Positions 15,524 to 24,236 of a DNA stretch of 64,000 bases are shown one piece after another; the first letter of the stretch is position 1; every line of letters begins with the position of its first letter. The stretch spans positions 62,001-126,000 of the forward strand of contig UQIV01000001.1 in the NCBI GenBank assembly GCA_900541205.1, read 5' to 3'. The notes below the pieces were generated by a model. It did no database searches. It was not told where the DNA came from and saw only the letters and a program-made list of their open reading frames with translations. The stretch comes from an uncultured Collinsella sp. GTDB taxonomy: Bacteria > Actinomycetota > Coriobacteriia > Coriobacteriales > Coriobacteriaceae. The position numbers were made by a program, and so were the translations under genes.

Positions 15524-15573
15524 ACTATAGCACAGCAAAGTGTGTCCGGGGAAATCTTTTTTGAAAAGATTTC
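15524..15573 (-). promoter_or_regulatory. Promoter region and 23-bp palindrome upstream of the Trp leader
   Basis: An extended -10 (TGCTATAGT; TATAGT at 15524-15529) lacks a good -35. GAAATCTTTT-TTG-AAAAGATTTC (15551-15573) is a palindrome with 10-bp arms whose edge lies at the -35 position, so it may be an operator. Confidence 0.45.
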
Positions 15574-15606
15574 AGGCGGGTGTCCCGTCGGTCAAAAGGC
15601 GGGTTA

Positions 15607-15640
15607 AGCGGGCGAGCCTGCCATTGCTGCCTTGCCCGCT
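15607..15640 (-). terminator. Terminator hairpin after the C69 dipeptidase
   Basis: On the minus strand AGCGGGC and GCCCGCT enclose an inner GCAGGC-type helix; TTTTG follows a few bases downstream. The T-run is short and displaced, so termination strength is uncertain. Confidence 0.5.
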
Positions 15641-15651
15641 CAGCTAGGACG

Positions 15652-17598
15652 TTACTCCTTATTGCGACGGTAGAGGAAGTAACCGCCCGCGGAGATGACG
15701 GCAACGCCAGCGATGGCGAATGCAGCCACCACGCGGCCATCAAAACGATCACCGGTGGTGGGCAGGCCGCCCTTGGTGTTCGCCTTGTTGGTGGTTACCG
15801 TGGTCGTGGTGTCCGACTTGCCAGGCTTCTCGGGCTTGGTGGTGGGCTGCTCGGGCTTAGCGGGCTGCTCGGGGGTACCGGGCTGCTCAGGAGTACCAGG
15901 CTGCTCGGGAGTGCCAGGCTGATCCGGGGTTACCGGGTCGGTGGCAAGAGCGTCCTTGGCGTAGGTGATGGACACCTTGAGGCCGTTGGTCTCGGTGTTC
16001 AGGTCGCTCGGGGTGAAGGGCTGGTCGAAGTTCTCAGCCTTCAGATAGGCGCGCATCTCCTGGAGCAAGGCCTTGCACTTGACGTAGGTGTTCTCGGTGG
16101 CAGCATTGCCGGCCTTGTTTGCCAGGGCGGTACGGGCCTCGGTGCCCTCGGTGGCCTGCATGACCTCGTCGACTTCCAAGTTCTGCTCGACGAGCTCGTT
16201 CTGGAGGGCGTCGAGGTAGGTGCGGACGTTGACGCCGAGCAGCTCGGGATGCTCGAAGCAGAGGGAGCTGATGTCCATGAGGACGTAATTGATGGAGTTC
16301 TCGGGTTCTTCGTTGTTTACGATGTCCGTCTCTTTGCAGTGATCGTAGGAGACGGTCTGGTCGCTGAAATACGGGCTAACCTCGGTGAGCAGTGCGGAGT
16401 AGAAGGGGATGGCGACGGAGTACGCGGCGCGGGAGAGCATTTCCCATTGGATGGTTGCGATCTCGGGATCGAGGCCATCGCGAATCTGGAAGAGGTTGAT
16501 CTCGCTGTTGCTTTCGGTACCGATGGCGTAGGCGCCGTCGGTGTTGGCGTTGAGGCCCGGGGCCTTCTCGCCGCGGTTGCCAAACGCGCGGATCATCTCA
16601 AAGGTGTTCCAGTTGGATTTGCCAGGCTGGAAGAACAGGGGCTGTGCCTCGAAGGGCAGAGCGCCGGTCGTGGCGCGGGCGTTTTCGCGCGTGTCCTTTA
16701 CGATCTTATAGTCGGTGCCCTCGGTGAGCGGCGCATCGAAGTAAGCGCGACCCTGGACATAACGTGTCCAAGAGTGCATGGCATTTTCGCTAATTTCCTC
16801 GCCGTAGGTCTGGGCAACGTCGAACTGGCCATCATCGAAGTACTTGGCGAAGCCCTTCTCCTTGGGCATAGATTCGATGCCCTCGGAGTGGAGGCAGTTC
16901 TCGGTGTCGTTGAGGTCAACCTTGTAGTTGAGGTTGCCGATGTTGGGGTTATGCGAGGCGATGTCATCGGTGAGCTTCATGGCGATCCACTGATGGCCGG
17001 AAAGTGCGGCGAACAGCCAGGTCTCATTGTTGTCGGAGATGATAATCTGGTCGTTGCCGCAGGCGCCCTGGTCGTCGATGATCTTGCCGAGGAGCTCGAC
17101 ACCCTCACGTGCCGTGGCGCTTTCGCCCAAGATTACGCTGCCGTAGCTATATTCGCCAATGCCAGTATCGGTCAGGGGGTCCGCAGCCTTGGCAGCTGCA
17201 TTCATGTAGGTGGTCAGCGTGGCGGAGCAGGAGACACCCTTCTCGTTGATGCCAGCCTCGGAGTAGGCATCCCAGCGCTCGTCCCACTGACTGGGGTGGT
17301 CACGCACATAGGTGTAGCGATACGAGGTCTTGGTCGAGGTATACACGAATGCAGACTCATCCGAGCTGTAGGTGTGACCAGGGCCAAACGAAGGCTCGAT
17401 GCCAAAGTGCTTGAGGTAACGCTTGCGGTAGTCCTCAGCACGGCCGTAGTACGTATTACCGTCGGCCGTCAGCTTGTTGCCCATATAGACCTGCGTGCAG
17501 GCGAGCGCAGAGGTCGGCATGGACATGATGGTTGCAGCTCCAAAGGCGAGGCCTATGCCTAGCTTCTTGAGCGCGTTGACGGGGTGAGTTTTCCTCAT
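15652..17598 (-). CDS. Sortase-anchored C69-family dipeptidase (PepD-like)
   Basis: A 648-residue exported Ntn-hydrolase-type dipeptidase. A signal peptide ends at SALA, and the next residue, Cys34, is the expected N-terminal nucleophile of C69 enzymes, exposed by signal cleavage. DGNTYYGRAEDYRKR, GINEKGVSCSAT and a long catalytic domain follow to about 560. Then come three near-exact PGTPEQ repeats and a Pro/Lys/Thr stalk (about 565-605), LPTTG near 610, a membrane helix and RRNKE. The enzyme is thus displayed on the wall by sortase and probably degrades dietary or host peptides outside the cell. A strong hairpin lies in its leader. Confidence 0.92.
   Translation of the reverse strand: MRKTHPVNALKKLGIGLAFGAATIMSMPTSALACTQVYMGNKLTADGNTYYGRAEDYRKRYLKHFGIEPSFGPGHTYSSDESAFVYTSTKTSYRYTYVRDHPSQWDERWDAYSEAGINEKGVSCSATLTTYMNAAAKAADPLTDTGIGEYSYGSVILGESATAREGVELLGKIIDDQGACGNDQIIISDNNETWLFAALSGHQWIAMKLTDDIASHNPNIGNLNYKVDLNDTENCLHSEGIESMPKEKGFAKYFDDGQFDVAQTYGEEISENAMHSWTRYVQGRAYFDAPLTEGTDYKIVKDTRENARATTGALPFEAQPLFFQPGKSNWNTFEMIRAFGNRGEKAPGLNANTDGAYAIGTESNSEINLFQIRDGLDPEIATIQWEMLSRAAYSVAIPFYSALLTEVSPYFSDQTVSYDHCKETDIVNNEEPENSINYVLMDISSLCFEHPELLGVNVRTYLDALQNELVEQNLEVDEVMQATEGTEARTALANKAGNAATENTYVKCKALLQEMRAYLKAENFDQPFTPSDLNTETNGLKVSITYAKDALATDPVTPDQPGTPEQPGTPEQPGTPEQPAKPEQPTTKPEKPGKSDTTTTVTTNKANTKGGLPTTGDRFDGRVVAAFAIAGVAVISAGGYFLYRRNKE
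15863..15922 (-). repeat. 18-bp tandem repeat coding PGTPEQ
   Basis: About three near-identical 18-bp units encode the Pro-rich wall-spanning stalk of the C69 dipeptidase. Copy number is likely to vary between strains. Confidence 0.85.
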
Positions 17599-17617
17599 TT
17601 TCCCTCCCAGCGTGCGA

Positions 17618-17641
17618 AAGCCCTCTGTCGCCAGAGGGCTT
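17618..17641 (-). other. Stable hairpin in the dipeptidase leader
   Basis: AAGCCCTCTG and CAGAGGGCTT form a perfect 10-bp stem with a 4-nt loop about 20 nt before the start codon, just ahead of the GGGAGGG ribosome binding site. No T-run follows, so mRNA stabilisation or read-through control is more likely than termination. The rest of 17599-17904 is AT-rich and shows nothing else. Confidence 0.6.
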
Positions 17642-17904
17642 CAGCCAATAAAGGCACCTCATTAGCGTAACGAACTAGAAACAATATTCATCTATGAAAG
17701 AAACTTACTCGATAAGCGTGATGAAATATGCGATGAGCGGTTAATTATACTCAGTTTGTAGTTTTATTTTAATAAAGACGCTCTGCAATTACTGTAGCCG
17801 AATAAAGTAGCTGGGAATGCCCGAAATGAGAATCCCCTGCTGTTTGGCAAATGCATAAACGGCAGGGGAGACGATAATTGGATGAATATCATGCCAATAT
17901 GGAA

Positions 17905-17997
17905 TTACTTCTTCCGGCGGTGGATCACGTTGATCGCATAGCCGACGAGCATGGCCAAAACGATGATGATAAAGCCGAGCAGGGGATTGTCGTTCAT
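17905..17997 (-). CDS. 30-residue single-pass membrane microprotein
   Basis: A frame of 30 codons plus stop: MNDNPLLG, a hydrophobic helix FIIIVLAMLVGYAINVI, then HRRKK at the C-terminus, which predicts a cytosolic basic tail. AGGAGG lies 5 nt before the ATG, one of the best ribosome binding sites in this part of the window, and the gene begins only 9 bp after the stop of the lipid kinase gene. The tight spacing argues for one transcript. Small membrane proteins of this kind often tune a larger membrane enzyme; here the lipid kinase is the obvious partner, but that is inference. Confidence 0.75.
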   Translation of the reverse strand: MNDNPLLGFIIIVLAMLVGYAINVIHRRKK

Positions 17998-18006
17998 AGG
18001 GTCCTC

Positions 18007-18924
18007 CTATTTTCCGAGCGGGGAGAATTCGTCGACGATGAGGTCGAGGCATTGCGGAAGCGCGCGGGCTCCAAAGACGCCCGAATTGCTGGAGATAATC
18101 TCGCCATCGAACTGCATGCCCAGCGATGGGGTGCAGGTGATCTTGGCTTCCTTGGTTTGGATGATCTTGAACTGCGGGCGGCCGAGTACCTTGCCGGCGG
18201 GGTCGAGTGCGGCGGTGATCACAGTCGGTAGAAGCTGCACAGTTTTTACGGGTTCGATGACCGCAATGTCGACCATGCCATCGTTCATGCGGCAGTCGGG
18301 GAACAGGTTGATGTCGTTTTGGATGACCGAGGTGTTGCCGGCCATGCAGCAGATGCCGTCGAGCTCCTCGACAATGCCGTCGTGCTCAATAGTAAAGTGC
18401 GCCACCGTGGGGTTGGGCGTGGCGAGCGCGGAGAGGAAGTAGGCGATCTCGCCGATGTCGTTTTTGGTGGGGGCGGCCTTCATCATGATCTCGGCGTCGA
18501 AGCCCGAGCCGGCGATGATGATGAAGCCGTGGCGCTTCTCGTTGCCGTTCTCGTCGAGCCAAAAGAGCTCGCCCATGTCCACTTTGACCGTGCGACCGGC
18601 GCGGCAAGCCTTGGCAAGCGCCGCTGCCTCGGGGGCATTACCGATGTTGTTAAAGAACAGGCAGGCTGTGCCAGAGGGGAAAACGAGCGTGGGGACACCG
18701 CACCCGCGCATCTGGTCGAGCACGTTGGAGACGGTGCCGTCGCCGCCCGAAACGACCACGCGATCGAATTCGCGCACGTCCGCCACGGCATCCTCGGGTT
18801 CCATACCATCGCCGATAAAACGCATCACGACCTCGTCGCCGCCCTGCGCGAGGGCGTGCGTGAATGCGTAGATTTCATCTGAGCTGGGGCCCGATGCCGG
18901 GTTGTGGATGATAAGGCAGCGCAT
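18007..18924 (-). CDS. Diacylglycerol/lipid kinase family protein (YegS/DgkB-like)
   Basis: A 305-residue cytosolic lipid kinase of the DAGK catalytic family. It has IHNPASG at the N-terminus, the nucleotide-binding VVSGGDGTVSNVL near residue 58, PSGTACLFFNN near 82 in place of the usual PLGTxND, and AGSGFDAEI near 140. The C-terminal half forms the beta-rich lid (MNDGMVDIAVIEPV, MQFDGEII). Such enzymes phosphorylate diacylglycerol or related lipids to recycle membrane precursors. The altered PSGTACL motif suggests a different acceptor, but this is a guess. It heads a pair with the 30-residue membrane microprotein. Confidence 0.9.
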   Translation of the reverse strand: MRCLIIHNPASGPSSDEIYAFTHALAQGGDEVVMRFIGDGMEPEDAVADVREFDRVVVSGGDGTVSNVLDQMRGCGVPTLVFPSGTACLFFNNIGNAPEAAALAKACRAGRTVKVDMGELFWLDENGNEKRHGFIIIAGSGFDAEIMMKAAPTKNDIGEIAYFLSALATPNPTVAHFTIEHDGIVEELDGICCMAGNTSVIQNDINLFPDCRMNDGMVDIAVIEPVKTVQLLPTVITAALDPAGKVLGRPQFKIIQTKEAKITCTPSLGMQFDGEIISSNSGVFGARALPQCLDLIVDEFSPLGK

Positions 18925-19022
18925 ACTTACGTTCCCGTTCTGTGACTAACCGAGTATAGTTGTAAGGCAATGCCGATATCCTACCCGTGTTTTTCGGGCC
19001 TAACCTTATTCGATGGGTTGAT

Positions 19023-20156
19023 ATGTACATTTCCACACATCAGGCTCTACTCGACTTTTGCCAGCGCGCCCGTGAGTTCGACGCGATTGCCGTCGATACC
19101 GAGTTTTTGCGCGAGCGCACGTTCCATCCGCGTCTGTGTTTGGTTCAGATTGCCACCCCTGCCGAGAGCGTAGCGGTCGATCCCCTGGTAATCGACGACC
19201 TATCGCCGCTGGCCGAGCTTATGGCCGACGAGAGCGTGACCAAGGTCTTCCACGCCTGCTCGCAGGATATGGAGGTCATGCTCCATACCGTAGGCGTGCT
19301 GCCGCGTCCGATTTTTGACACGCAGGTGGCCGCCGCCTTTTTGGGCGAGCGTCAGCAGATTTCCTACGGCGCGCTCGTGCAGACGTTTTGCGGCGTCTCA
19401 TTGCCCAAGACCGAGTCACTGACCGACTGGTCGCGTCGCCCGCTGACCGATAAGCAGATTGAGTACGCGATCGATGACGTCAAGTATCTGATCGTGGCCT
19501 ATACCGAGATGATGAGCCGCCTGCGCGAGCTGGGCCGCGTGGACTGGGTGCTCGACGAGCTGCGCCCGCTGGCTGACGAGTCGCACTATCGCGCCGATCG
19601 CCACGAGGCGTTCCGCAAGGTCAAACGCATCAACTCGTGCAGTCGTCACCAGCTGGGTATCGCGCGCGAGCTCGCCGCCTGGCGCGAGGACCGCGCCGAG
19701 CGCCGCAACATCCCGCGCAAATGGGTCATGTCCGACGACACGCTGCTTGCGCTCGTTAAACGCAATCCCGTGCGCGTTGAGGAGTTCCGCAGCATTCGCG
19801 GTACCGATCAGTTGGGGGAGCGCGACGTGGACGGTGCGCTCATGGCCATCAAGCGCGGCGCAAGCTGCCCGCACGATCGCCTGCCGCTCATGGTGCGCGG
19901 GCATCGCCAGATCTCTCCGGAGTTGGAGAGCGTGACGGATCTCATGTACGCGCTCATCCGCCTGGTTGCCGAACGCTCGGGAGTGGCGACCTCGGTCATT
20001 GCCTCGCGCGATGACCTGGCCGACTACATTGAGCATCCCGAGCAGAGCCCCTTGCGCGAAGGCTGGCGCTTTGAGCTTGTGGGCTCGCGCCTGGACGATC
20101 TGCTCTCGGGCAACATGGGGTTGACGGTCAAAGATGGCAAAATTGAATTGCTGTAA
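19023..20156 (+). CDS. rnd: Ribonuclease D
   Basis: A 377-residue 3'-5' exoribonuclease for tRNA and stable RNA maturation. The DEDDy exonuclease domain shows AVDTEFLRERTF (first Asp/Glu pair near residue 22), HACSQDMEVM (Asp near 80), and a YAIDDVKYL segment with the last Tyr/Asp motif. HRDC-like helical domains follow from about 205. The start is ATG 19023 (MYISTHQAL); an upstream in-frame codon at 18987 would add 12 residues that do not resemble the family. It is divergent from the lipid kinase gene. Confidence 0.93.
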   Translation: MYISTHQALLDFCQRAREFDAIAVDTEFLRERTFHPRLCLVQIATPAESVAVDPLVIDDLSPLAELMADESVTKVFHACSQDMEVMLHTVGVLPRPIFDTQVAAAFLGERQQISYGALVQTFCGVSLPKTESLTDWSRRPLTDKQIEYAIDDVKYLIVAYTEMMSRLRELGRVDWVLDELRPLADESHYRADRHEAFRKVKRINSCSRHQLGIARELAAWREDRAERRNIPRKWVMSDDTLLALVKRNPVRVEEFRSIRGTDQLGERDVDGALMAIKRGASCPHDRLPLMVRGHRQISPELESVTDLMYALIRLVAERSGVATSVIASRDDLADYIEHPEQSPLREGWRFELVGSRLDDLLSGNMGLTVKDGKIELL

Positions 20157-20220
20157 GGAAGCCTAGCCGCTTGAGTGGGTAGAATGCCTCCAACGTGTAA
20201 CTCGATTCGGAGGAATTCGC

Positions 20221-20925
20221 ATGCCTTATTACTATGGATACGGCTTTGGCATCGACCCGCTGTACCTGCTGGTTGTTCTTGTCTGCACGGTGATTGGTCT
20301 TGCCGCACAGAACTATATCAACTCGACGTACAAAACCTGGTCCAAGGTTCGCTCGGACGGCGACACGGGCGCCACGGTCGCTCGCCGCATGCTCGACGCC
20401 AACGGCTGCAACGCCGTGGGTATCAAGGGTGTCGCCGGCGAGCTCACCGACCATTACAACCCGCAGGACAATAACCTGTATCTCTCGGATGCCAACCGTT
20501 CGGGCGGGTCGGTCGCAAGCGTTGCCGTCGCCTGCCACGAGGCGGGCCATGCCGCCCAGCGTCAAAGCGGTTACGCCATGATGAAGGTTCGCACCGCCCT
20601 CGTGCCGGTCGTCAACTTTACCCAGAACACCTGGACCATCGTGTTGCTCTTGGGCCTGTTTATGAACATCGCGGGACTCACGACCCTCGCACTGATCTTC
20701 TTCTCGTTTAGCGTGCTGTTCCAACTGGTTACGCTGCCGGTTGAGATTGATGCCAGCCGGCGTGCCGTGGCGTATATTGAGCAGTCGGGTATGAGCTCCA
20801 AGCAGGTCAACGGTGCCAAGAAGGTGCTGACGGCCGCCGCGCTTACCTATGTGGCTGCGGCGCTCACCTCGATTATTCAGCTGCTCTATCTTATGGCTCG
20901 CTACAACAGAAACTCCAACCGATAA
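20221..20925 (+). CDS. YugP-family membrane zinc metallopeptidase
   Basis: A 234-residue membrane protein. It opens with a Tyr/Gly-rich PYYYGYGFG, has a first helix at about 12-30, and carries the metal-binding CHEAGHAAQ near residue 104, preceded by NNLYLSDANRSGGSVASVAVA. Further hydrophobic segments lie at about 140-180 and 200-225. Length and motif order are those of YugP-type neutral zinc peptidases. The native substrate of the family is poorly known. GGAGG lies 7-8 nt ahead of the ATG. Confidence 0.88.
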   Translation: MPYYYGYGFGIDPLYLLVVLVCTVIGLAAQNYINSTYKTWSKVRSDGDTGATVARRMLDANGCNAVGIKGVAGELTDHYNPQDNNLYLSDANRSGGSVASVAVACHEAGHAAQRQSGYAMMKVRTALVPVVNFTQNTWTIVLLLGLFMNIAGLTTLALIFFSFSVLFQLVTLPVEIDASRRAVAYIEQSGMSSKQVNGAKKVLTAAALTYVAAALTSIIQLLYLMARYNRNSNR

Positions 20926-20941
20926 CAAATGGGACAGGCAG

Positions 20942-20971
20942 GCGCCGCGGGGATTCGTGTCCCCGCGGCGC
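20942..20971 (+). terminator. Hairpin after the zinc peptidase gene
   Basis: GCGCCGCGGGG and CCCCGCGGCGC form a perfect 11-bp stem with an 8-nt loop. No T-run follows; a TACTATG shortly downstream may serve as a -10 for xseA. Confidence 0.55.
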
Positions 20972-21040
20972 TGTACTATGTGTTGGACTTGAATTTGCGC
21001 AGGGCCGGAGCCCATGTGCACGATGACGAAAGGAGGCTGC

Positions 21041-22492
21041 GTGGCGGGCTGGAATCTAACCGGCAATGCCGTTTCCGCCGAGTTCGACGGTTCGGACGAT
21101 CAGGAGCGCAAGGAGCTCAGCGTGAGCCAGGCGGTGGAGATCGCCGCCGGCGCGCTCGATGCCATTCCGCAGCTGAGCGTTTTGGGCGAGGTCACGGGTT
21201 TTCGTGGTCCCAACGCCCGAAGCGGCCACTGCTACTTTCAGATCAAGGACGACTCGGCGGCCGTCGACTGCATCATCTGGAAGGGCGCCTATCTCAAGCG
21301 CACGTTCGATCTGCGCGACGGCATGCAGGTGAGCTTTAAGGGCAGCTTCAATCTCTATAAGGCCACGGGCCGCATGAGCTTTGTCGCTCGCTCGTTTTCG
21401 CTGGCGGGGGAGGGTCTGCTGCGTCAACAAGTGGCGCAACTGGCCGAAAAGCTACGCCGCGAGGGCCTGATGGACGAAGCGCGTAAGCGCCGCATCCCGG
21501 TGTTTTGCTCCCGCGTGGCGGTCGTTACCTCGCTTTCGGGTGCCGTAATCGACGACGTCAAGCGCACATTGCGTCGTCGCAACCCGCTCGTCGAGCTCGT
21601 CTGCGTGGGCGCTAAGGTTCAAGGCGAGGGTGCGCCGGCCGAGCTTATTGAGGGCCTGCGCCGTGCCGCCGCCATCACGCCAGCGCCCGACTGCATCTTG
21701 CTGGTGCGCGGCGGCGGCTCCTTCGAGGACCTCATGACCTTCAACGACGAGGAGCTTGCCCGTGCGGTGGCGGCTTGTCCTGTGCCCGTGGTGACCGGCA
21801 TTGGCCATGAGCCCGATACCTCGATTTGCGACATGGTGAGCGACCGCCGCGCCTCCACGCCCACGGCGGCGGCAGAATCGGTGGCGCCGGCTATGACGGA
21901 GTTGGCCGATGTACTCGAGGCGCGCCATCAGCGCCTGGGTGCCGCGATGGCATCGATGATTGGGTCGGCCCAGGTCGACCTGGAGATGCTCGATCAGCGT
22001 GGTCGCCGTGCCTGGGATACCTATTCGGCTCGCTTGGGCGATGCACTCGATGCGGCTGCGTGCCGCCCGTGCCTCAACGACCCCACATTTATGGTTGAGC
22101 GTCGCGAATCGGAGCTTGCGCTGACTGCTGATCGCCTGTCGGGCGCCATAGTACGCTCGGTCGGGACATTCCGCTCCAACTTTGAGCGCTTGCCCGAGCG
22201 TCTGGTTACAAGCACCTCGGGGCTCGATGGCAAGCGCCATGCGCTCACGCTTGCGAGTTCCCGTCTGGAGCATCAGGGACGTTCGATGCTCAGCAAGCCC
22301 GCGTCCGACCTGGGCCGAGCTGCCGCGTCGCTTGATGCCCTGTCGCCGCTCAAGGTGCTTGCCCGCGGCTATTCCATCGCGTACAGCGATGATGGGGTGG
22401 CCACGAGCGCCAAGACCTTTAAGCCCGGCGACGCCATCCGCGTGCGCATGGCAGACGGTAACGTTGCGGCAACGGTCGATACGGTCGAGTAG
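21041..22492 (+). CDS. xseA: Exodeoxyribonuclease VII large subunit
   Basis: A 483-residue catalytic subunit of exonuclease VII, which degrades single-stranded DNA in repair. The N-terminal OB fold (LSVLGEVTGFRGPNARSGHCYFQIKDD) precedes the nuclease domain with VVTSLSGAVIDDVKRTL, LLVRGGGSFEDL and VTGIGHEPDTSICDMVSDRRASTPTAAAE, followed by a long coiled coil and a C-terminal ARGYSIAYSDDG. The start is GTG 21041 after AAAGGAGG; an ATG at 21014 lacks a ribosome binding site. The small subunit gene follows after 42 bp. Confidence 0.95.
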   Translation: MAGWNLTGNAVSAEFDGSDDQERKELSVSQAVEIAAGALDAIPQLSVLGEVTGFRGPNARSGHCYFQIKDDSAAVDCIIWKGAYLKRTFDLRDGMQVSFKGSFNLYKATGRMSFVARSFSLAGEGLLRQQVAQLAEKLRREGLMDEARKRRIPVFCSRVAVVTSLSGAVIDDVKRTLRRRNPLVELVCVGAKVQGEGAPAELIEGLRRAAAITPAPDCILLVRGGGSFEDLMTFNDEELARAVAACPVPVVTGIGHEPDTSICDMVSDRRASTPTAAAESVAPAMTELADVLEARHQRLGAAMASMIGSAQVDLEMLDQRGRRAWDTYSARLGDALDAAACRPCLNDPTFMVERRESELALTADRLSGAIVRSVGTFRSNFERLPERLVTSTSGLDGKRHALTLASSRLEHQGRSMLSKPASDLGRAAASLDALSPLKVLARGYSIAYSDDGVATSAKTFKPGDAIRVRMADGNVAATVDTVE

Positions 22493-22534
22493 ACCGCGTT
22501 TCATAGCGATAAACCTTTAGGAAAGGAAACAGAT

Positions 22535-22801
22535 ATGGCAGAGAAAACCCCGGTCGAGCAGCTTACGTACAAGCAGGCCTCGCAGGAGTTGGAGCTCATC
22601 ATTCGCAGCTTGGAGTCGGGCGATATGGAGCTCGAGGAATCGCTCGAGAGCTATACCCGCGGCGTCGAGCTCCTCAAGAGCCTGCGCACCCGCCTGTCCG
22701 ATGCCGAGCAGAAGGTCTCGGTGCTTCTTAAGGACGTCGACGGCAACGACGTGCTCGCCGACGGCGAAGCCGCCAACACCGACGACAACCTCTCGTTCTA
22801 G
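22535..22801 (+). CDS. xseB: Exodeoxyribonuclease VII small subunit
   Basis: An 88-residue helical protein with the XseB core TYKQASQELELIIRSLESGDMELEESLESYTRGVELLKS. Several copies wrap the coiled coil of XseA and are needed for activity. It starts with ATG behind AGGAAAGGA, 42 bp after xseA, in one transcription unit. Confidence 0.95.
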   Translation: MAEKTPVEQLTYKQASQELELIIRSLESGDMELEESLESYTRGVELLKSLRTRLSDAEQKVSVLLKDVDGNDVLADGEAANTDDNLSF

Positions 22802-22850
22802 CCATCCCGACCAAATATAATTACCTTGGTCTGTGAGAAAGGAACCAACT

Positions 22851-23186
22851 ATGTGCGATTGCATCTTCTGCAAAATTGCCAACCACGAGATCCCCTCGAC
22901 CGTTGTCTATGAGGATGACCAGGTCATCGCCTTCGACGACCTCAATCCCCAGGCGCCGGTCCATACGCTCGTGATCCCCAAGAAGCATTACAGTGACATC
23001 GCCGACAACGTACCTGCCGAGACCATGGGCGCCATGGCTCACGCCATCCAGGAGGTCGCTAAGGCCAAGGGCTTGGAGGACGGTTTCCGCGTCATCTCCA
23101 ACAAGGGCGTCAACGCCGGCCAGACCGTCATGCACTTCCACATGCACGTTCTCGGTGGCAAGAACCTGGGCGAGAACCTCATCTGA
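22851..23186 (+). CDS. HIT-family nucleotide-binding protein
   Basis: A 111-residue histidine-triad protein. CDCIFCKIANHEIPSTVVYEDD at the start and the catalytic triad in MHFHMHVLGG near residue 98 are typical of HinT-like purine nucleoside phosphoramidases. The start is ATG 22851 after GAAAGGA. It follows xseB by 49 bp and may be co-transcribed. Confidence 0.95.
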   Translation: MCDCIFCKIANHEIPSTVVYEDDQVIAFDDLNPQAPVHTLVIPKKHYSDIADNVPAETMGAMAHAIQEVAKAKGLEDGFRVISNKGVNAGQTVMHFHMHVLGGKNLGENLI

Positions 23187-23227
23187 GGGCGCGTAGGCCG
23201 TCGACTTGGCTGCCTTTGGAGTAATCT

Positions 23228-24117
23228 ATGCAGCTTTCTCAACTCGAATACCTTCAAGCTGTAGCGAACTATGGCGGCGTGCGCAAAGCAGCTCGCGCCG
23301 TTCACGTGAGTCCGCAGGCCGTTTCGTCGGCAATAAAAAAGTTGGAATCTGAGTATCAGATTGTTTTGCTCGACCGATCGGCGGGGGAGGCTGTTTTGTC
23401 TCCGGCGGGCAGAGAATTTGCGCGTCGTGCACGCGTGATCCTGGCGCAAGTCGACGATCTCAAAAAGTACGCTCAATCGGGGAACGGCGGCGTTTCGCCC
23501 GACGGCCATTTCCGTCTTTACGCCCCCTGTCTTCACGGGCGGGGGCTCTTTTTTCCGAAAACTGGTACGACTCGTTTGACAGCTCGCACCCTCAGATTCA
23601 TCTTGATGTGTGGCATCAGCCAACGGCAACATGCTTTGAATCACTTATACTTGGAATTTCGGACGCGGCTATCTCGTTTGAGGAACCACGGGACAGCGTC
23701 CTTTCTTCAAAATATATGGGTGAAAAGGAGCTCAGGGTTCTTTCATGCCCAGCTGGTCATCAATCTGTTGACGCTATGACCATTCGTGAGTTACTGGGCG
23801 GCAGGCTCGCTGTTCCCATTAATTTGTCACCCTGTCTCAATGCAATCAATCAATGTCCCGAAGCTCAGCTGGTTAATTTCCGCTTTCGCGATGTCGAATA
23901 CGGAAGCAGGGCGCAGGCTGAGTTTCTTCAAGCCGGGGGATTGATATTGAGTTTTTCTGGCTCTTCTCTCGCATCAGATGGATTGGAAGTGAGCGAGTGC
24001 TCTATTGAAGGCTCGCATGACGTAGCCTTGCCCATCTACTTTTGCTATCGACAAAATGCCTGGACCGATCGACACCAGACGGTATTTCTTCACCTATTGC
24101 GTCATCTTGCTTCGTGA
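23228..24117 (+). pseudogene. LysR-type regulator interrupted by a -1 frameshift
   Basis: The first frame (from 23228) gives a full LysR helix-turn-helix, with ALARAVHVS-type residues in YGGVRKAARAVHVSPQAVSSAIKKLE, then linker sequence up to about FRLYAPCLHGRG. The effector domain continues in the -1 frame as GALFSENWYDSFDSSHPQI and runs to the stop at 24117. The switch falls in GGGGGCTCTTTTTTCC (23541-23556), where loss of one G or one T would explain it. The same spot is a GCCCCC/GGGGGC hairpin followed by T6, a terminator-like structure within the gene. It may be a true pseudogene, a homopolymer read error, or slippage-controlled. Base composition is lower in GC than the neighbours. Together with the MFS gene it looks like an acquired pair. 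Confidence 0.8.
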
Positions 24118-24236
24118 GGCCATTTGGCCTCGTGTTGTCAAGTGAATGTTGACGCCTTGTAACACATGACTGACGGCTTTGCCCTCATGCTTTTCCAAGA
24201 TTCCGATTCAGATTGTTGACTCTTGGAGGGCGGAGC

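Noticed and set aside
15863..15922. Short tandem repeats considered as a CRISPR array
   Set aside because: The 18-bp units are in frame, contiguous without spacers and encode PGTPEQ in a wall-anchored protein.
15580..17562. 660-codon open frame on the plus strand opposite the C69 dipeptidase
   Set aside because: Low-complexity Gly/Val/Leu product, no ribosome binding site, and it mirrors a clear enzyme gene; typical of antisense frames in high-GC DNA.
17789..18052. 87-codon minus-strand frame overlapping the end of the lipid kinase gene
   Set aside because: It has no ribosome binding site and overlaps both the kinase and the better-supported 30-residue microprotein in another frame.
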